Below, piece by piece: positions 1 to 7,139 of a DNA stretch of 64,000 nt. The stretch is from Treponema sp. (lineage in GTDB: Bacteria; Spirochaetota; Spirochaetia; Treponematales; Treponemataceae): contig JAFZOJ010000066.1 in NCBI GenBank assembly GCA_017550685.1, forward strand, positions 1 to 64,000, read 5' to 3'. The notes beneath the pieces are model-generated. The model ran no database searches, was not told the origin of the DNA, and worked only from the letters and a program-made list of their open reading frames with translations. A program made the translations under genes and the position numbers. Position 1 is the stretch's first letter, and every line of letters begins with the position of its first letter.

Positions 1-255
1 GGTTACGGTATCCGCCAGATCCGCTGCTGGGACTCTTGTATGTTCTCTGATTTTACTCAGATGGCTGCAGAAAACCCACGCCACACACAAAAGGAAAGAA
101 GCCGCCAGCGCTTTATGCACAAGCTTGTTTACTACCCGATGGCTCACGAAGGCTTGTTCAGTTGTGTAGGCTGCGGACGCTGTCTTGAAAGCTGCCCTGT
201 AAACATCAACATTGTTAAGGTTATTAAATTGATACAGGAGGTGGATGATATTTAG
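1..255 (+). CDS. AsrA-like 4Fe-4S protein, C-terminal fragment
   Basis: The reading frame is open from base 1, so only the last 84 residues are visible and the true start lies outside the window. It contains the motif IRCWDSCMF (nt 19-45), a basic stretch, and then a ferredoxin-type cluster site CVGCGRCLESCP at nt 163-198. This arrangement is known from anaerobic sulfite reductase subunit A and the beta subunit of sulfhydrogenases, which pass electrons between a catalytic partner and a flavoprotein. The next gene is the matching AsrB/gamma-type flavoprotein, which supports a two-subunit electron-transfer module. The true substrate cannot be told because the catalytic subunit, if any, lies upstream of the window. 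An alternative is an orphan NAD(P)H:acceptor module working with another redox enzyme. Confidence 0.75.
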   Translation, partial: GYGIRQIRCWDSCMFSDFTQMAAENPRHTQKERSRQRFMHKLVYYPMAHEGLFSCVGCGRCLESCPVNINIVKVIKLIQEVDDI

Positions 256-261
256 TCCTTT

Positions 262-325
262 GTCATTGCCGTGCTCGACACGGCAATCTATAAAAAGATT
301 ATCGGGTCAAGCCCGATAATGACAT
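262..325. repeat. Two REP-like palindromes between the AsrA- and AsrB-like genes
   Basis: Two adjacent hairpin-forming palindromes lie in the 84 bp gap: one with arms TTGCCGTG / CACGGCAA (about 265-286) and one with arms ATTATCGGG / CCCGATAAT (about 298-320). Near-identical palindromes recur at 42836-42902 and related ones at 51656-51745, so this is a dispersed extragenic repeat family rather than a gene-specific signal. It may also slow transcription between the two genes. Confidence 0.8.
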
Positions 326-339
326 ACAGCTAAATAAAA

Positions 340-1173
340 ATGCTTATGGAAAAAGAATCATTTATCCCTTACATCGGAAAAATTATAGACATCAAGCAGG
401 AAACTCCTGACGTAAAAACCTTCAGTGTAGTTGGACTTGACGGAAAAAAATTGTTTGAACACATTCCTGGTCAGTGTGCAATGCTCATTGTACCGGGCGT
501 TGGTGAATCAATGATTTCCATCACCTCTTCTCCTACTCTGGAAACTCACATGGAATTTTCCATCAAAAAGTGCGGCTGCGTAACAGACTGGCTGCACAAT
601 GCAGAGGTTGGTCAGCAGATTTGTCTCCGCGGACCAATCGGAAACGGTTTCCCTGTTGATACAAAGCTCAAAGGCAAGGACATTCTTGTAATTGCCGGAG
701 GTATTGGAATTGCTCCTGTTCATTCTGTAGTAAACTACATGATGGACCACAGAAGCGATTACGGAAAGATTCAGGTAATCTACGGTTCACGCTCAATGGC
801 AGATTTAGTTCGCCTTGAAGAAATGCAGAACGTATGGATGAAGCAGCCAAACTGCTCAATTGATCTTACAATCGACCGCGCAGAAGACGGCTGGGATGGT
901 CACGTTGGCTTTGTTCCACCTTATGTAACAGAGCTTAATCCGGACCCAAGCATGACAGTAATCATGTGTGGACCTCCGATTCTGATTCACCTTTCTCTTG
1001 ACGCACTCAAAAAGCTTGGCTTTAAGGACGAGCAGGTTTTCACAACAATGGAAATGAGAATGAAGTGCGGAATTGGTAAATGCGGAAGATGTAATATCGG
1101 TGACAAGTTTGTCTGCAAAGACGGTCCGGTATTCAGCTTTGATCAGCTCGGTGAATTACCACCAGAATACTAA
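340..1173 (+). CDS. AsrB-like FAD/NAD(P)-binding oxidoreductase subunit
   Basis: A 277-residue protein of the ferredoxin-NADP reductase fold. An FAD-binding beta barrel occupies roughly residues 8-105 (motif MISITSSP near residue 58), followed by an NAD(P)-binding half with GGIGIAPVHS near residue 127. The C-terminus has four cysteines (C243, C248, C251, C259) in the spacing that binds a [2Fe-2S] cluster in AsrB and sulfhydrogenase gamma subunits. Its role is to move electrons between NAD(P)H and the iron-sulfur partner encoded just upstream. An in-frame ATG lies two codons further in (346) and no clear Shine-Dalgarno distinguishes the two starts. It is likely cytoplasmic. Sulfite reductase, hydrogenase or another acceptor enzyme could be its partner. 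Confidence 0.8.
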   Translation: MLMEKESFIPYIGKIIDIKQETPDVKTFSVVGLDGKKLFEHIPGQCAMLIVPGVGESMISITSSPTLETHMEFSIKKCGCVTDWLHNAEVGQQICLRGPIGNGFPVDTKLKGKDILVIAGGIGIAPVHSVVNYMMDHRSDYGKIQVIYGSRSMADLVRLEEMQNVWMKQPNCSIDLTIDRAEDGWDGHVGFVPPYVTELNPDPSMTVIMCGPPILIHLSLDALKKLGFKDEQVFTTMEMRMKCGIGKCGRCNIGDKFVCKDGPVFSFDQLGELPPEY

Positions 1174-1193
1174 TTTTAATAAAAAATTCCGCT

Positions 1194-1215
1194 TGGGGTT
1201 GTTAAATCAACCCCA
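1194..1215 (+). terminator. Hairpin after the AsrB-like gene
   Basis: Perfect arms TGGGGTTG and CAACCCCA enclose a six-base loop 20 bp after the stop codon. There is no T-run behind it, so it is at best a weak or factor-dependent terminator, or a 3'-end stabilising hairpin. Confidence 0.35.
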
Positions 1216-1318
1216 GGTTAATCGTTATACTACTATTAATTGGTTAAAATTTAACTTTACTTTTACTAAACCTTGTGGTACGATTAAATATAATAAGAAG
1301 TTTTTGCGAGGAAAGTTG

Positions 1319-1867
1319 ATGAGTTTAAAAAAATTACCGGCTCTTGTCTGTACAATGCTTTCAATTTTTGTATTGCTTGCAGCCTGTAGTGGAGAAAACT
1401 CAGAATCTTCCTTCGAGGGAAATTGGTCCTACAGTTACGAACCAAAAGAACCTGCACTGGTAGTTAAAAATGGCGGTAAAGCAAAGTTAGATGGTAAAAA
1501 TTTTACCTATACCGAAGAAAACGGTATCCTCAGGCTGTCAAACAAAGCCGGAGATTTAGCTTTTGCAAAATTTAAGAATGATGATAAAAAACACATCTTT
1601 CTTTTTAAGCACACAATCTACACAGGTGCAAATAATGATGGACTTATCGGTAAGTGGAAATCAGGAAAATGGTCTTTTGAGTTTACTGCAGGAGGAACTT
1701 TTTTAGAGGATGGCTATTTTCCAGGCTACTATTCCGTAGATGAAGATAATTCTACCATAGTTCTGGTTTATAACGATCAGTTTGAAAATACCATTGTTCC
1801 TTATGAGCTTAAAGGTAATAAGCTTATATTGGACTACCCTTGGGAAATGGTAAAAAAAATTAATTAG
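1319..1867 (+). CDS. Small lipoprotein, function unknown
   Basis: A 182-residue protein with a classic lipoprotein signal: basic N-terminus, hydrophobic stretch and lipobox LLAAC with Cys23 as the lipidation site. The start at 1319 is chosen because the signal peptide begins there and AGGAAAG lies just upstream; the frame is open upstream to 1073 but that part overlaps the previous gene and has no signal sequence. The mature part is beta-rich and glycine/tyrosine-rich (for example GNWSYSYEP and GKWKSGKWSFEF) and resembles lipocalin-like or META-type small domains, with two similar halves. I do not recognise a family. It is likely anchored in a membrane facing the periplasm. Confidence 0.75.
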   Translation: MSLKKLPALVCTMLSIFVLLAACSGENSESSFEGNWSYSYEPKEPALVVKNGGKAKLDGKNFTYTEENGILRLSNKAGDLAFAKFKNDDKKHIFLFKHTIYTGANNDGLIGKWKSGKWSFEFTAGGTFLEDGYFPGYYSVDEDNSTIVLVYNDQFENTIVPYELKGNKLILDYPWEMVKKIN

Positions 1868-2011
1868 GATTTATGGCCGCCAGGTCAAAAAATAAATCAG
1901 GTGGCTTAGTTTCATAAGAAGGCATAAACCTTTGGAGAAACAAAAGCTAAAAAATTGATCCGAAAGGGTCGCAAGAAGTTTTTTTTATTTATAATAAGGA
2001 GGATAAAAAAA
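1868..2011 (+). other. Leader of the ABC importer operon with two hairpins
   Basis: The 144 bp gap holds a hairpin with arms GCCGCC / GGTGGC (about 1877-1906) and a second with arms GATCC / GGGTC closed by a GAAA tetraloop (about 1956-1969), followed by a T8 run near 1979-1986 and then the Shine-Dalgarno AAGGAGG (1996-2002). The second hairpin plus T-run could act as a weak attenuator. I found no convincing promoter and no match to a riboswitch consensus I know. Confidence 0.3.
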
Positions 2012-3277
2012 ATGAAAAAAATTCTTAAAGTGTTGGGATTAGGACTTATGGTTCTCCCTTTACTTACAGGTTGTACAAAGAAAGATACAGCCAAAGCTGG
2101 TAGCAAGACAAAGCTCGAAATGTGGTGTATCGCTACAGAGTCTGACTCTAACCGCCATTCGTATGAAGAAGCTATCAAGACTGTTACAGCTGCTCATCCT
2201 GAAATTGAATTCACATGGGAAGCTTTTGAAAACCAGTCTTATAAGACAAAGATCAAGGCTGCAGTTGCTGCTGACGAAATGCCTGATATCTTCTTCACAT
2301 GGTCATGTGCATTCATTGGTGACTTCGTAGATGCAGGTCGTGTTTACTGTCTCGATGATGAATACAAGAACTGGTCAAGCGAACTTGATTCAAAGATGCT
2401 TGGAAATACAACATTCAACGGAAAGCACTATGGTGTTCCTTTAACAATGAACATTGTTGGTCTTTTTGCTAACATGGACCTTCTTAAACAGGTTGGTTAT
2501 ACAGAAGTTCCTGGAACATACGAAGACTTCATCGCATGTTGTGATAAGCTCATCGCAAAGGGAATCATTCCTTTCGGATGTGCTGGTAAGGAAACATGGT
2601 GTGTTACAGAATATCTTGAATCTGTAATCGAAAAGAGCTGTGGTGCTAAGACTCTTGATGATATCTTCATGGGAAGAGCTTCTTGGAACAACCAGGATGT
2701 AGCTAACGCTGTAGATACATTCCAGGCTATGGTTACAAACGGATACTTTGATCCAAACGGTATGGCTCTTTCTAACGACGAAGTAAAGGCTAACTTCATG
2801 GCTGGTAAATATGCATTCTATATGAACGGTACATGGAACTGTGCTGACTTCGCTAACAACGCTGAATTCTTCCCAAAAGTAAAGGTTGCTGAATTCCCAG
2901 TAATCGATTCTTCAAAGGCTAAGCTTGGACAGCTCATTGGTGGTCCTTCAGACACATTGGCTGTTGCTAACAGCAGCAAGAACGCAGCTGTTGCAGCTAA
3001 GTTCTGTTTCGAACTCGGAAAAGAAATCTGTCACATTGGTTACCTTGATGGTTGTGGACTTCCAGCTTGGACACCATACTACAACACAGATTCTGTAAAC
3101 GGTTTGACACGCGAAGTTCAGAAGATCGTTGCTGGTGCAGATCAGATGGTACTCTTCGGAGATACAGCTATGAGTGCTGACATTGCTCAGATTTACCTTT
3201 CTTACGTAGCTAAAGTTTACGGTAAGGAAGTAAACGGTGCTCAGTTCATCGCAGGTCTTGCTAGCGAAATCAAATAG
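2012..3277 (+). CDS. ABC transporter sugar-binding lipoprotein (family 1)
   Basis: A 421-residue extracytoplasmic solute-binding protein. The start at 2012 is fixed by a strong AAGGAGG ten bases upstream and by the signal sequence; lipobox LLTGC gives lipidated Cys21. The body has the features of the carbohydrate-binding family 1 (MalE/UgpB-like): a YEEAIKTV segment after the first strand, PDIFFTWS, a KYAFYMNGTW segment and a C-terminal helical lobe. The next two genes are matching MalF/MalG-type permeases, so it captures a sugar or oligosaccharide outside the cytoplasmic membrane and delivers it to them. No ATPase gene is present in the operon, so a shared MsmK/UgpC-type ATPase elsewhere must energise uptake. 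The substrate cannot be told. Confidence 0.9.
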   Translation: MKKILKVLGLGLMVLPLLTGCTKKDTAKAGSKTKLEMWCIATESDSNRHSYEEAIKTVTAAHPEIEFTWEAFENQSYKTKIKAAVAADEMPDIFFTWSCAFIGDFVDAGRVYCLDDEYKNWSSELDSKMLGNTTFNGKHYGVPLTMNIVGLFANMDLLKQVGYTEVPGTYEDFIACCDKLIAKGIIPFGCAGKETWCVTEYLESVIEKSCGAKTLDDIFMGRASWNNQDVANAVDTFQAMVTNGYFDPNGMALSNDEVKANFMAGKYAFYMNGTWNCADFANNAEFFPKVKVAEFPVIDSSKAKLGQLIGGPSDTLAVANSSKNAAVAAKFCFELGKEICHIGYLDGCGLPAWTPYYNTDSVNGLTREVQKIVAGADQMVLFGDTAMSADIAQIYLSYVAKVYGKEVNGAQFIAGLASEIK

Positions 3278-3310
3278 TTTAGAAATCTAAAATTTTTCTA
3301 ACTTAAGGGG

Positions 3311-3352
3311 GGACCTTTCCCATATATTTTATATAGGAAAGGTTCCTTTTTT
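3311..3352 (+). terminator. Intercistronic terminator between binding protein and permeases
   Basis: A long stem (GGACCTTTCC... pairing with ...GGAAAGGTTCC; AT-rich apical part) is followed by a T-run at 3345-3352. It lies 33 bp after the binding-protein stop and 12 bp before the first permease. Partial termination here would give more binding protein than permease, a common design in sugar importers. Confidence 0.8.
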
Positions 3353-3364
3353 AAAGGAATAATT

Positions 3365-4279
3365 ATGAATAAAAAAGCTGAAAATCTTTTAAAACCACTA
3401 AATATTACGGCATTTTTACTTCCCGCTTTGATTCTTTTTATTGGAATCCTTATTGCCCCTATTATAATGTCTCTATATTACAGTTTTTTTGATTGGAAGG
3501 GATTTGGAAACAAAACTTTTGTTGGCTTTTCAAATTATATAGAACTTTTTAAAAGCAAGGATATAAACTTCCTTGAAGCGTTGAAAAATTCGCTGCTTCT
3601 TGCAGCTTTATCAGTATTTATACAGTTACCTATTTCCCTGGGTTTTGCTTTGGCATTGGGAAAAGGTATTAAGGGAGAAAGACTTTTTCTTTCTGTTTAT
3701 TTTGCACCGGTTTTAATTTCAACTGTTGTAATTGGTCAGCTCTGGCTTAAAATTTACAACCCGGACTACGGTCTTTTAAATGTATTTTTAAGAAAGATTG
3801 GTATGGAAGAGCAGATTATGAGATGGACCGGAGATGTCAAAGATGTTCTTTGGCTTGGAAATAAGAAAATTGCGCTTGGTGCGGTTTTTGCTCCAACCTT
3901 GTGGCAATATGTAGGTTATCATATGCTCTTGATGTATGCAGGTGTTAAAGGTGTACCTCTTGAGCTTAGAGAAGCCGCTATGCTTGATGGTGCAACTCCG
4001 GGCCAGGTAAATAGATATATAGTAATTCCATACATCAAAAATATTATCAAGATTTGTGTTATTTTTGCGGTTACAGGTTCCCTTAAAACGTTCGACCTTG
4101 TATATGTTCTTATGGGAAACAGCCACCAGCACCTTGTTGAAGTTCCAAATACCTGGCTTTTCCAAATGCTTTACTTAAGTAACCGTTACGGCATGGGTAG
4201 TACAATAGCAGTAATGTTGATTATTCTTTGTTTTGCCTTTTCTTTGATTATTAGTGCAGTATTCAAGAAGGAGGATTAG
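3365..4279 (+). CDS. ABC sugar transporter permease, MalF/UgpA type
   Basis: A 304-residue inner-membrane protein with six predicted membrane helices, starting with a hydrophobic helix at about residues 17-38. The family's cytoplasmic EAA loop, which docks on the ATPase, is seen as EAAMLDGATPGQ near residue 203. It pairs with the next permease to form the channel of the importer whose binding protein is encoded upstream. The stop codon is two bases from the next start, so the two permeases are translationally linked. The final residues FKKED are a typical cytoplasmic tail. Confidence 0.92.
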   Translation: MNKKAENLLKPLNITAFLLPALILFIGILIAPIIMSLYYSFFDWKGFGNKTFVGFSNYIELFKSKDINFLEALKNSLLLAALSVFIQLPISLGFALALGKGIKGERLFLSVYFAPVLISTVVIGQLWLKIYNPDYGLLNVFLRKIGMEEQIMRWTGDVKDVLWLGNKKIALGAVFAPTLWQYVGYHMLLMYAGVKGVPLELREAAMLDGATPGQVNRYIVIPYIKNIIKICVIFAVTGSLKTFDLVYVLMGNSHQHLVEVPNTWLFQMLYLSNRYGMGSTIAVMLIILCFAFSLIISAVFKKED

Positions 4280-4281
4280 AA

Positions 4282-5136
4282 ATGGAATCCACAGTTTATA
4301 AAACACAGGGTACTGGCAATTATTTGAAATATTTTGTTTATGCAATACTCATATTCTGGCTTTTAATAAATGTTTTCCCTATTTACTGGATGTTTACCTT
4401 CTCGTTAAAAGATAACGCAGAAATATTCGGTGAAAATGTAGCAGGTCTTCCTCGTAAGTGGTTGTGGAGTAACTATACAACTGCTATGCGTACCGGTAAG
4501 ATGGGAATTTATTTTATAAACAGTCTCATTATTGCTATTGCAACAATCGTAATCACTATTATTGCAGCAGTTATGGCTTCTTTTGCTATGCAGAGAATTA
4601 TCTGGAAGGGACGACATTTAATGAATAAGTTCTTTATGTTAGGACTTACTATTCCTATTCATGCTTCTCTTATTCCTGTATACATTACTCTCAAAAAGCT
4701 TGGAATGCTTAACTCATATCAGGCTCTTATTATTCCTTATTCTGCCTTCTCTCTTGCTATGGCTATTCTCATAAGCATGGGCTTTATGCAGGATATTCCT
4801 ATGGAGTTGGATGAAGCAGCTACAATTGACGGTTGCGGTGTCTGGGGTATATTCTTTAGAATCATTTTCCCTTTGATGAGACCATCAGTTTCAACAATCG
4901 GTATTTATACTTTCCTTCAGTGCTGGAATGAACTTATGTTTGCTACTACATTTAATAGTAAGCAGGCACTTAGAACACTTCCTGTTGGTATTCAGGCTCT
5001 TTCTGGTCAGCATACTACAAACTGGGGTCCTATTGGTGCAGCTCTTGTACTTGCAACCTTCCCTACTTTGATTGTTTATGTGTTCTTAAGCAAAAAGATT
5101 CAGTCAAGCTTTATGGAAGGTGCTATTAAGGGATAA
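4282..5136 (+). CDS. ABC sugar transporter permease, MalG/UgpE type
   Basis: A 284-residue inner-membrane protein with six predicted helices and the MalG-type EAA loop DEAATIDGCGVWG near residue 174. AAGGAGGATTAG at the end of the previous gene supplies its Shine-Dalgarno. The C-terminus IQSSFMEGAIKG is the usual ending of this family, where it contacts the ATPase. Together with the preceding permease and the lipoprotein it makes a complete importer except for the ATP-hydrolysing subunit. It is the last gene of the operon: a strong terminator follows about 60 bp downstream. Confidence 0.92.
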   Translation: MESTVYKTQGTGNYLKYFVYAILIFWLLINVFPIYWMFTFSLKDNAEIFGENVAGLPRKWLWSNYTTAMRTGKMGIYFINSLIIAIATIVITIIAAVMASFAMQRIIWKGRHLMNKFFMLGLTIPIHASLIPVYITLKKLGMLNSYQALIIPYSAFSLAMAILISMGFMQDIPMELDEAATIDGCGVWGIFFRIIFPLMRPSVSTIGIYTFLQCWNELMFATTFNSKQALRTLPVGIQALSGQHTTNWGPIGAALVLATFPTLIVYVFLSKKIQSSFMEGAIKG

Positions 5137-5195
5137 AAAGCTTTCAAAGTTTTTATCCTGGTTCAGCGATTCATATGATTTCTTTTAAAAACAAG

Positions 5196-5225
5196 AGGCC
5201 GTAGTTATGAAACTACGGCCTTTTT
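5196..5225 (+). terminator. Terminator of the sugar importer operon
   Basis: Perfect 11 bp arms (AGGCCGTAGTT / AACTACGGCCT) with a four-base loop and T5. It faces the end of the amtB gene on the other strand and could serve both directions. Confidence 0.9.
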
Positions 5226-5260
5226 GTCATTTGGTTTACTTACCTGCGGGGGTTTTAGGG

Positions 5261-5333
5261 GGCACAAGGCTCTTCGACAGGCTCAGGGACCCCACTTTGG
5301 CGCAGGGCCCTTCGAGAGCCTCAGGGACCCCGG
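5261..5333. repeat. Two copies of the dispersed CTTCGACAGGCTCAGG repeat
   Basis: The gap between the converging sugar and amtB operons holds CTTCGACAGGCTCAGGGACC (from 5272) and a variant CCTTCGAGAGCCTCAGGGAC (from 5309). The same unit is found inside carA (12366-12451), inside asnB (27508-27555, reverse) and at 34369-34395. The unit is partly self-complementary (CCCTGAGC... / ...TCAGGG) and behaves like a mobile palindromic repeat. Confidence 0.8.
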
Positions 5334-5340
5334 GTATTAA

Positions 5341-7014
5341 TTAATCCTGAAGAGCTTCGTAGCCTTCTTCACCGGTTCTTACCTTAACTACATTTTGAAC
5401 ATCGTATACGAAAATCTTTCCATCTCCGATGTGACCTGTGTAGAGAACTTCCTTGGCGGCGGTGATTACAAGATCGACAGGAACTTCGCTTACTACGATG
5501 TCTACCTTGATCTTTGGAAGCAGTGTCATATCCATTTCAACACCACGATACTTCTGGGTGTTTCCGTGCTGAACTCCGCAACCAAGGACGTTTGTTACTG
5601 TCATACCGGTTACGTTGATGTCGTTCATGGCAGCCTTGAGCTCGTCGAACTTGCTCTGGCGTGTAATGATAGAAACCATGTGGAACTTTGCATCCGGACG
5701 GCTTGTAGCCTTGGCAACTGGAACTGCCTTTTCAACCGGAACTGTACCATCGGAATCGCTGGCAGCAGCACCACCAAGCACCTGTGGAGCCATGATAAAG
5801 CCTGCATAGCTTGAATCGATACCGTGTTCAAGCTTATCAAGTCCGACAATTTCTTCTTCGCGGCTGGCACGCAAACCGTGGAGCTTCTTAATCAAAGTAA
5901 AGGTGATAATCATACAAACTGTTGTCCATGCAACAATTGAAACTTCACCAAGACACTGTACTCCAAAGTGCTTGAATCCGCCACCGTAGAATACACCATT
6001 TTCAACGTTGAACAAACCGTCTGATAAAGTACCCCAGATACCGTTTGCAAGGTGAACTGCAACTGCACCAACCGGGTCATCAATGTGGAGCTTAAGATCA
6101 AGGAACTCTACAACGATTACAACTATAATACCTGCAACTATACCGATTATGCTTGCGCCAAGTGCGTCTACTGTAGCACAAGTTGGTGTGATTGCAACAA
6201 GACCTGCAAGCGAAGCGTTGAGTGTCATGGAAACATCAGGCTTGCCGTTCTTTACCCAGGTAAAGATCATTGTTGTACAACATGCAACTGCAGGAGCAAT
6301 TGTTGTAGTTGTAAATACTGCAGCAAGACCTCCTACACCAAGAAGCTGTGTACAAGCAGCACCGTTGAAGCCGTACCATCCGAACCAGAGGATGAAGGTA
6401 CCAAGTGCACCAAGTGTCAAAGAGTGACCAGGAATAGCATGTACCTTTGTTACCTTTCCGTTTTCGTCGCGGTCATACTTTCCGATACGTGGGCCAAGGA
6501 AGATTGCACCAATCAAGGCAGCTGTACCACCAACTGAGTGGATTGCTGCACCACCGGCAAAATCAACGAAGCCAAGCTGAACAAGCCAACCCTGACTGTT
6601 CCAAACCCATCCTGCTTCGATTGGATATACAACTGCAGAAATTACTGCAGAATAAATACAGTATGCGCTGAACTTAGTTCTTTCTGCCATTGAACCAGAA
6701 ACGATTGTAGCAGCTGTAGCACAGAATACTAAGTTGAATACAAAGCTTGACCAGTCGAGCTCTGCAAAGTTTGTAAAGAGCTGCCAGTTTGGCTTACCAA
6801 TAAGACCAAAGAAATAGTTTTCGCTCATCATCAGGCCAAAACCAAGCAGCATGAACATCGGCGTACCAATACAAAAATCCATAAGGTTTTTCATTATGAT
6901 ATTTCCGGCGTTCTTAGCCCTTGTAAATCCTGTTTCAACCATCGCAAAACCGCACTGCATAAAAAATACAAGTGCAGCACCAATCAGGAACCATACGCTC
7001 CAAACTTCACTCAT
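5341..7014 (-). CDS. amtB: Ammonium transporter fused to a PII domain
   Basis: A 557-residue protein. Residues about 1-430 are an Amt/Mep/Rh channel with eleven helices; the pore histidines sit in GGAAIHSVGG and AVHLANGIWG. After a short linker, residues about 440-550 form a complete PII (GlnB/GlnK) domain: MVSIITRQSKFDELK at its start, T-loop HGNTQKYRGVEMD, then LPKIKVDIVV and TGHIGDGKIFV. In free PII proteins this part blocks the channel when nitrogen is plentiful, so here the gate is covalently attached. Aligned with E. coli GlnB, the uridylylated Tyr51 is replaced by Met while the other T-loop tyrosine is kept, so control must come from ATP/ADP/2-oxoglutarate binding. AAGGAGA precedes the ATG. 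The gene lies 125 bp behind glnN and has its own hexaloop-terminator in that gap. Confidence 0.95.
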   Translation of the reverse strand: MSEVWSVWFLIGAALVFFMQCGFAMVETGFTRAKNAGNIIMKNLMDFCIGTPMFMLLGFGLMMSENYFFGLIGKPNWQLFTNFAELDWSSFVFNLVFCATAATIVSGSMAERTKFSAYCIYSAVISAVVYPIEAGWVWNSQGWLVQLGFVDFAGGAAIHSVGGTAALIGAIFLGPRIGKYDRDENGKVTKVHAIPGHSLTLGALGTFILWFGWYGFNGAACTQLLGVGGLAAVFTTTTIAPAVACCTTMIFTWVKNGKPDVSMTLNASLAGLVAITPTCATVDALGASIIGIVAGIIVVIVVEFLDLKLHIDDPVGAVAVHLANGIWGTLSDGLFNVENGVFYGGGFKHFGVQCLGEVSIVAWTTVCMIITFTLIKKLHGLRASREEEIVGLDKLEHGIDSSYAGFIMAPQVLGGAAASDSDGTVPVEKAVPVAKATSRPDAKFHMVSIITRQSKFDELKAAMNDINVTGMTVTNVLGCGVQHGNTQKYRGVEMDMTLLPKIKVDIVVSEVPVDLVITAAKEVLYTGHIGDGKIFVYDVQNVVKVRTGEEGYEALQD

Positions 7015-7052
7015 AATATTTCTCCTTTTCGGGCTTGAGTAAATCCCGACCT

Positions 7053-7111
7053 AAAAAAATGGCGCTGCAAAATGATCATCCATACGGATAATTTTTTACA
7101 GCGCCTTTGCT
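7053..7111 (-). promoter_or_regulatory. Hexaloop/terminator leader of amtB (ANTAR-type)
   Basis: On the minus strand: stem AGC, loop AAAGGC (7103-7108), stem GCT; the loop end and 3' strand overlap the 5' arm of a terminator with arms GGCGCTG / CAGCGCC (7061-7067 and 7099-7105) followed by T7 (7053-7059). The hexaloop stem is only 3 bp, the weakest of the eight copies. No good promoter lies between glnN and this element, so it probably gates readthrough from glnN into amtB. Confidence 0.72.
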
Positions 7112-7139
7112 TAAAATCTAAATTTTTTGTTACAACTAA

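Noticed and set aside
1073-1318. Upstream extension of the lipoprotein frame.
   Set aside because: It overlaps the AsrB-like gene and an intergenic hairpin; the signal peptide and ribosome binding site support 1319.
1910-1990. Leader of the sugar ABC operon with a GAAA-capped stem looked like a cyclic di-GMP-I riboswitch.
   Set aside because: The second half of that motif (tetraloop receptor and the GCAAAGCC segment) is missing; only a short hairpin remains.
3311-3352. CRISPR arrays, tRNA and rRNA genes were looked for across the window.
   Set aside because: No array of regularly spaced repeats, no cloverleaf and no rRNA-like stretch was recognised by eye; short tandem repeats found are in carA and at the palindromic elements only.
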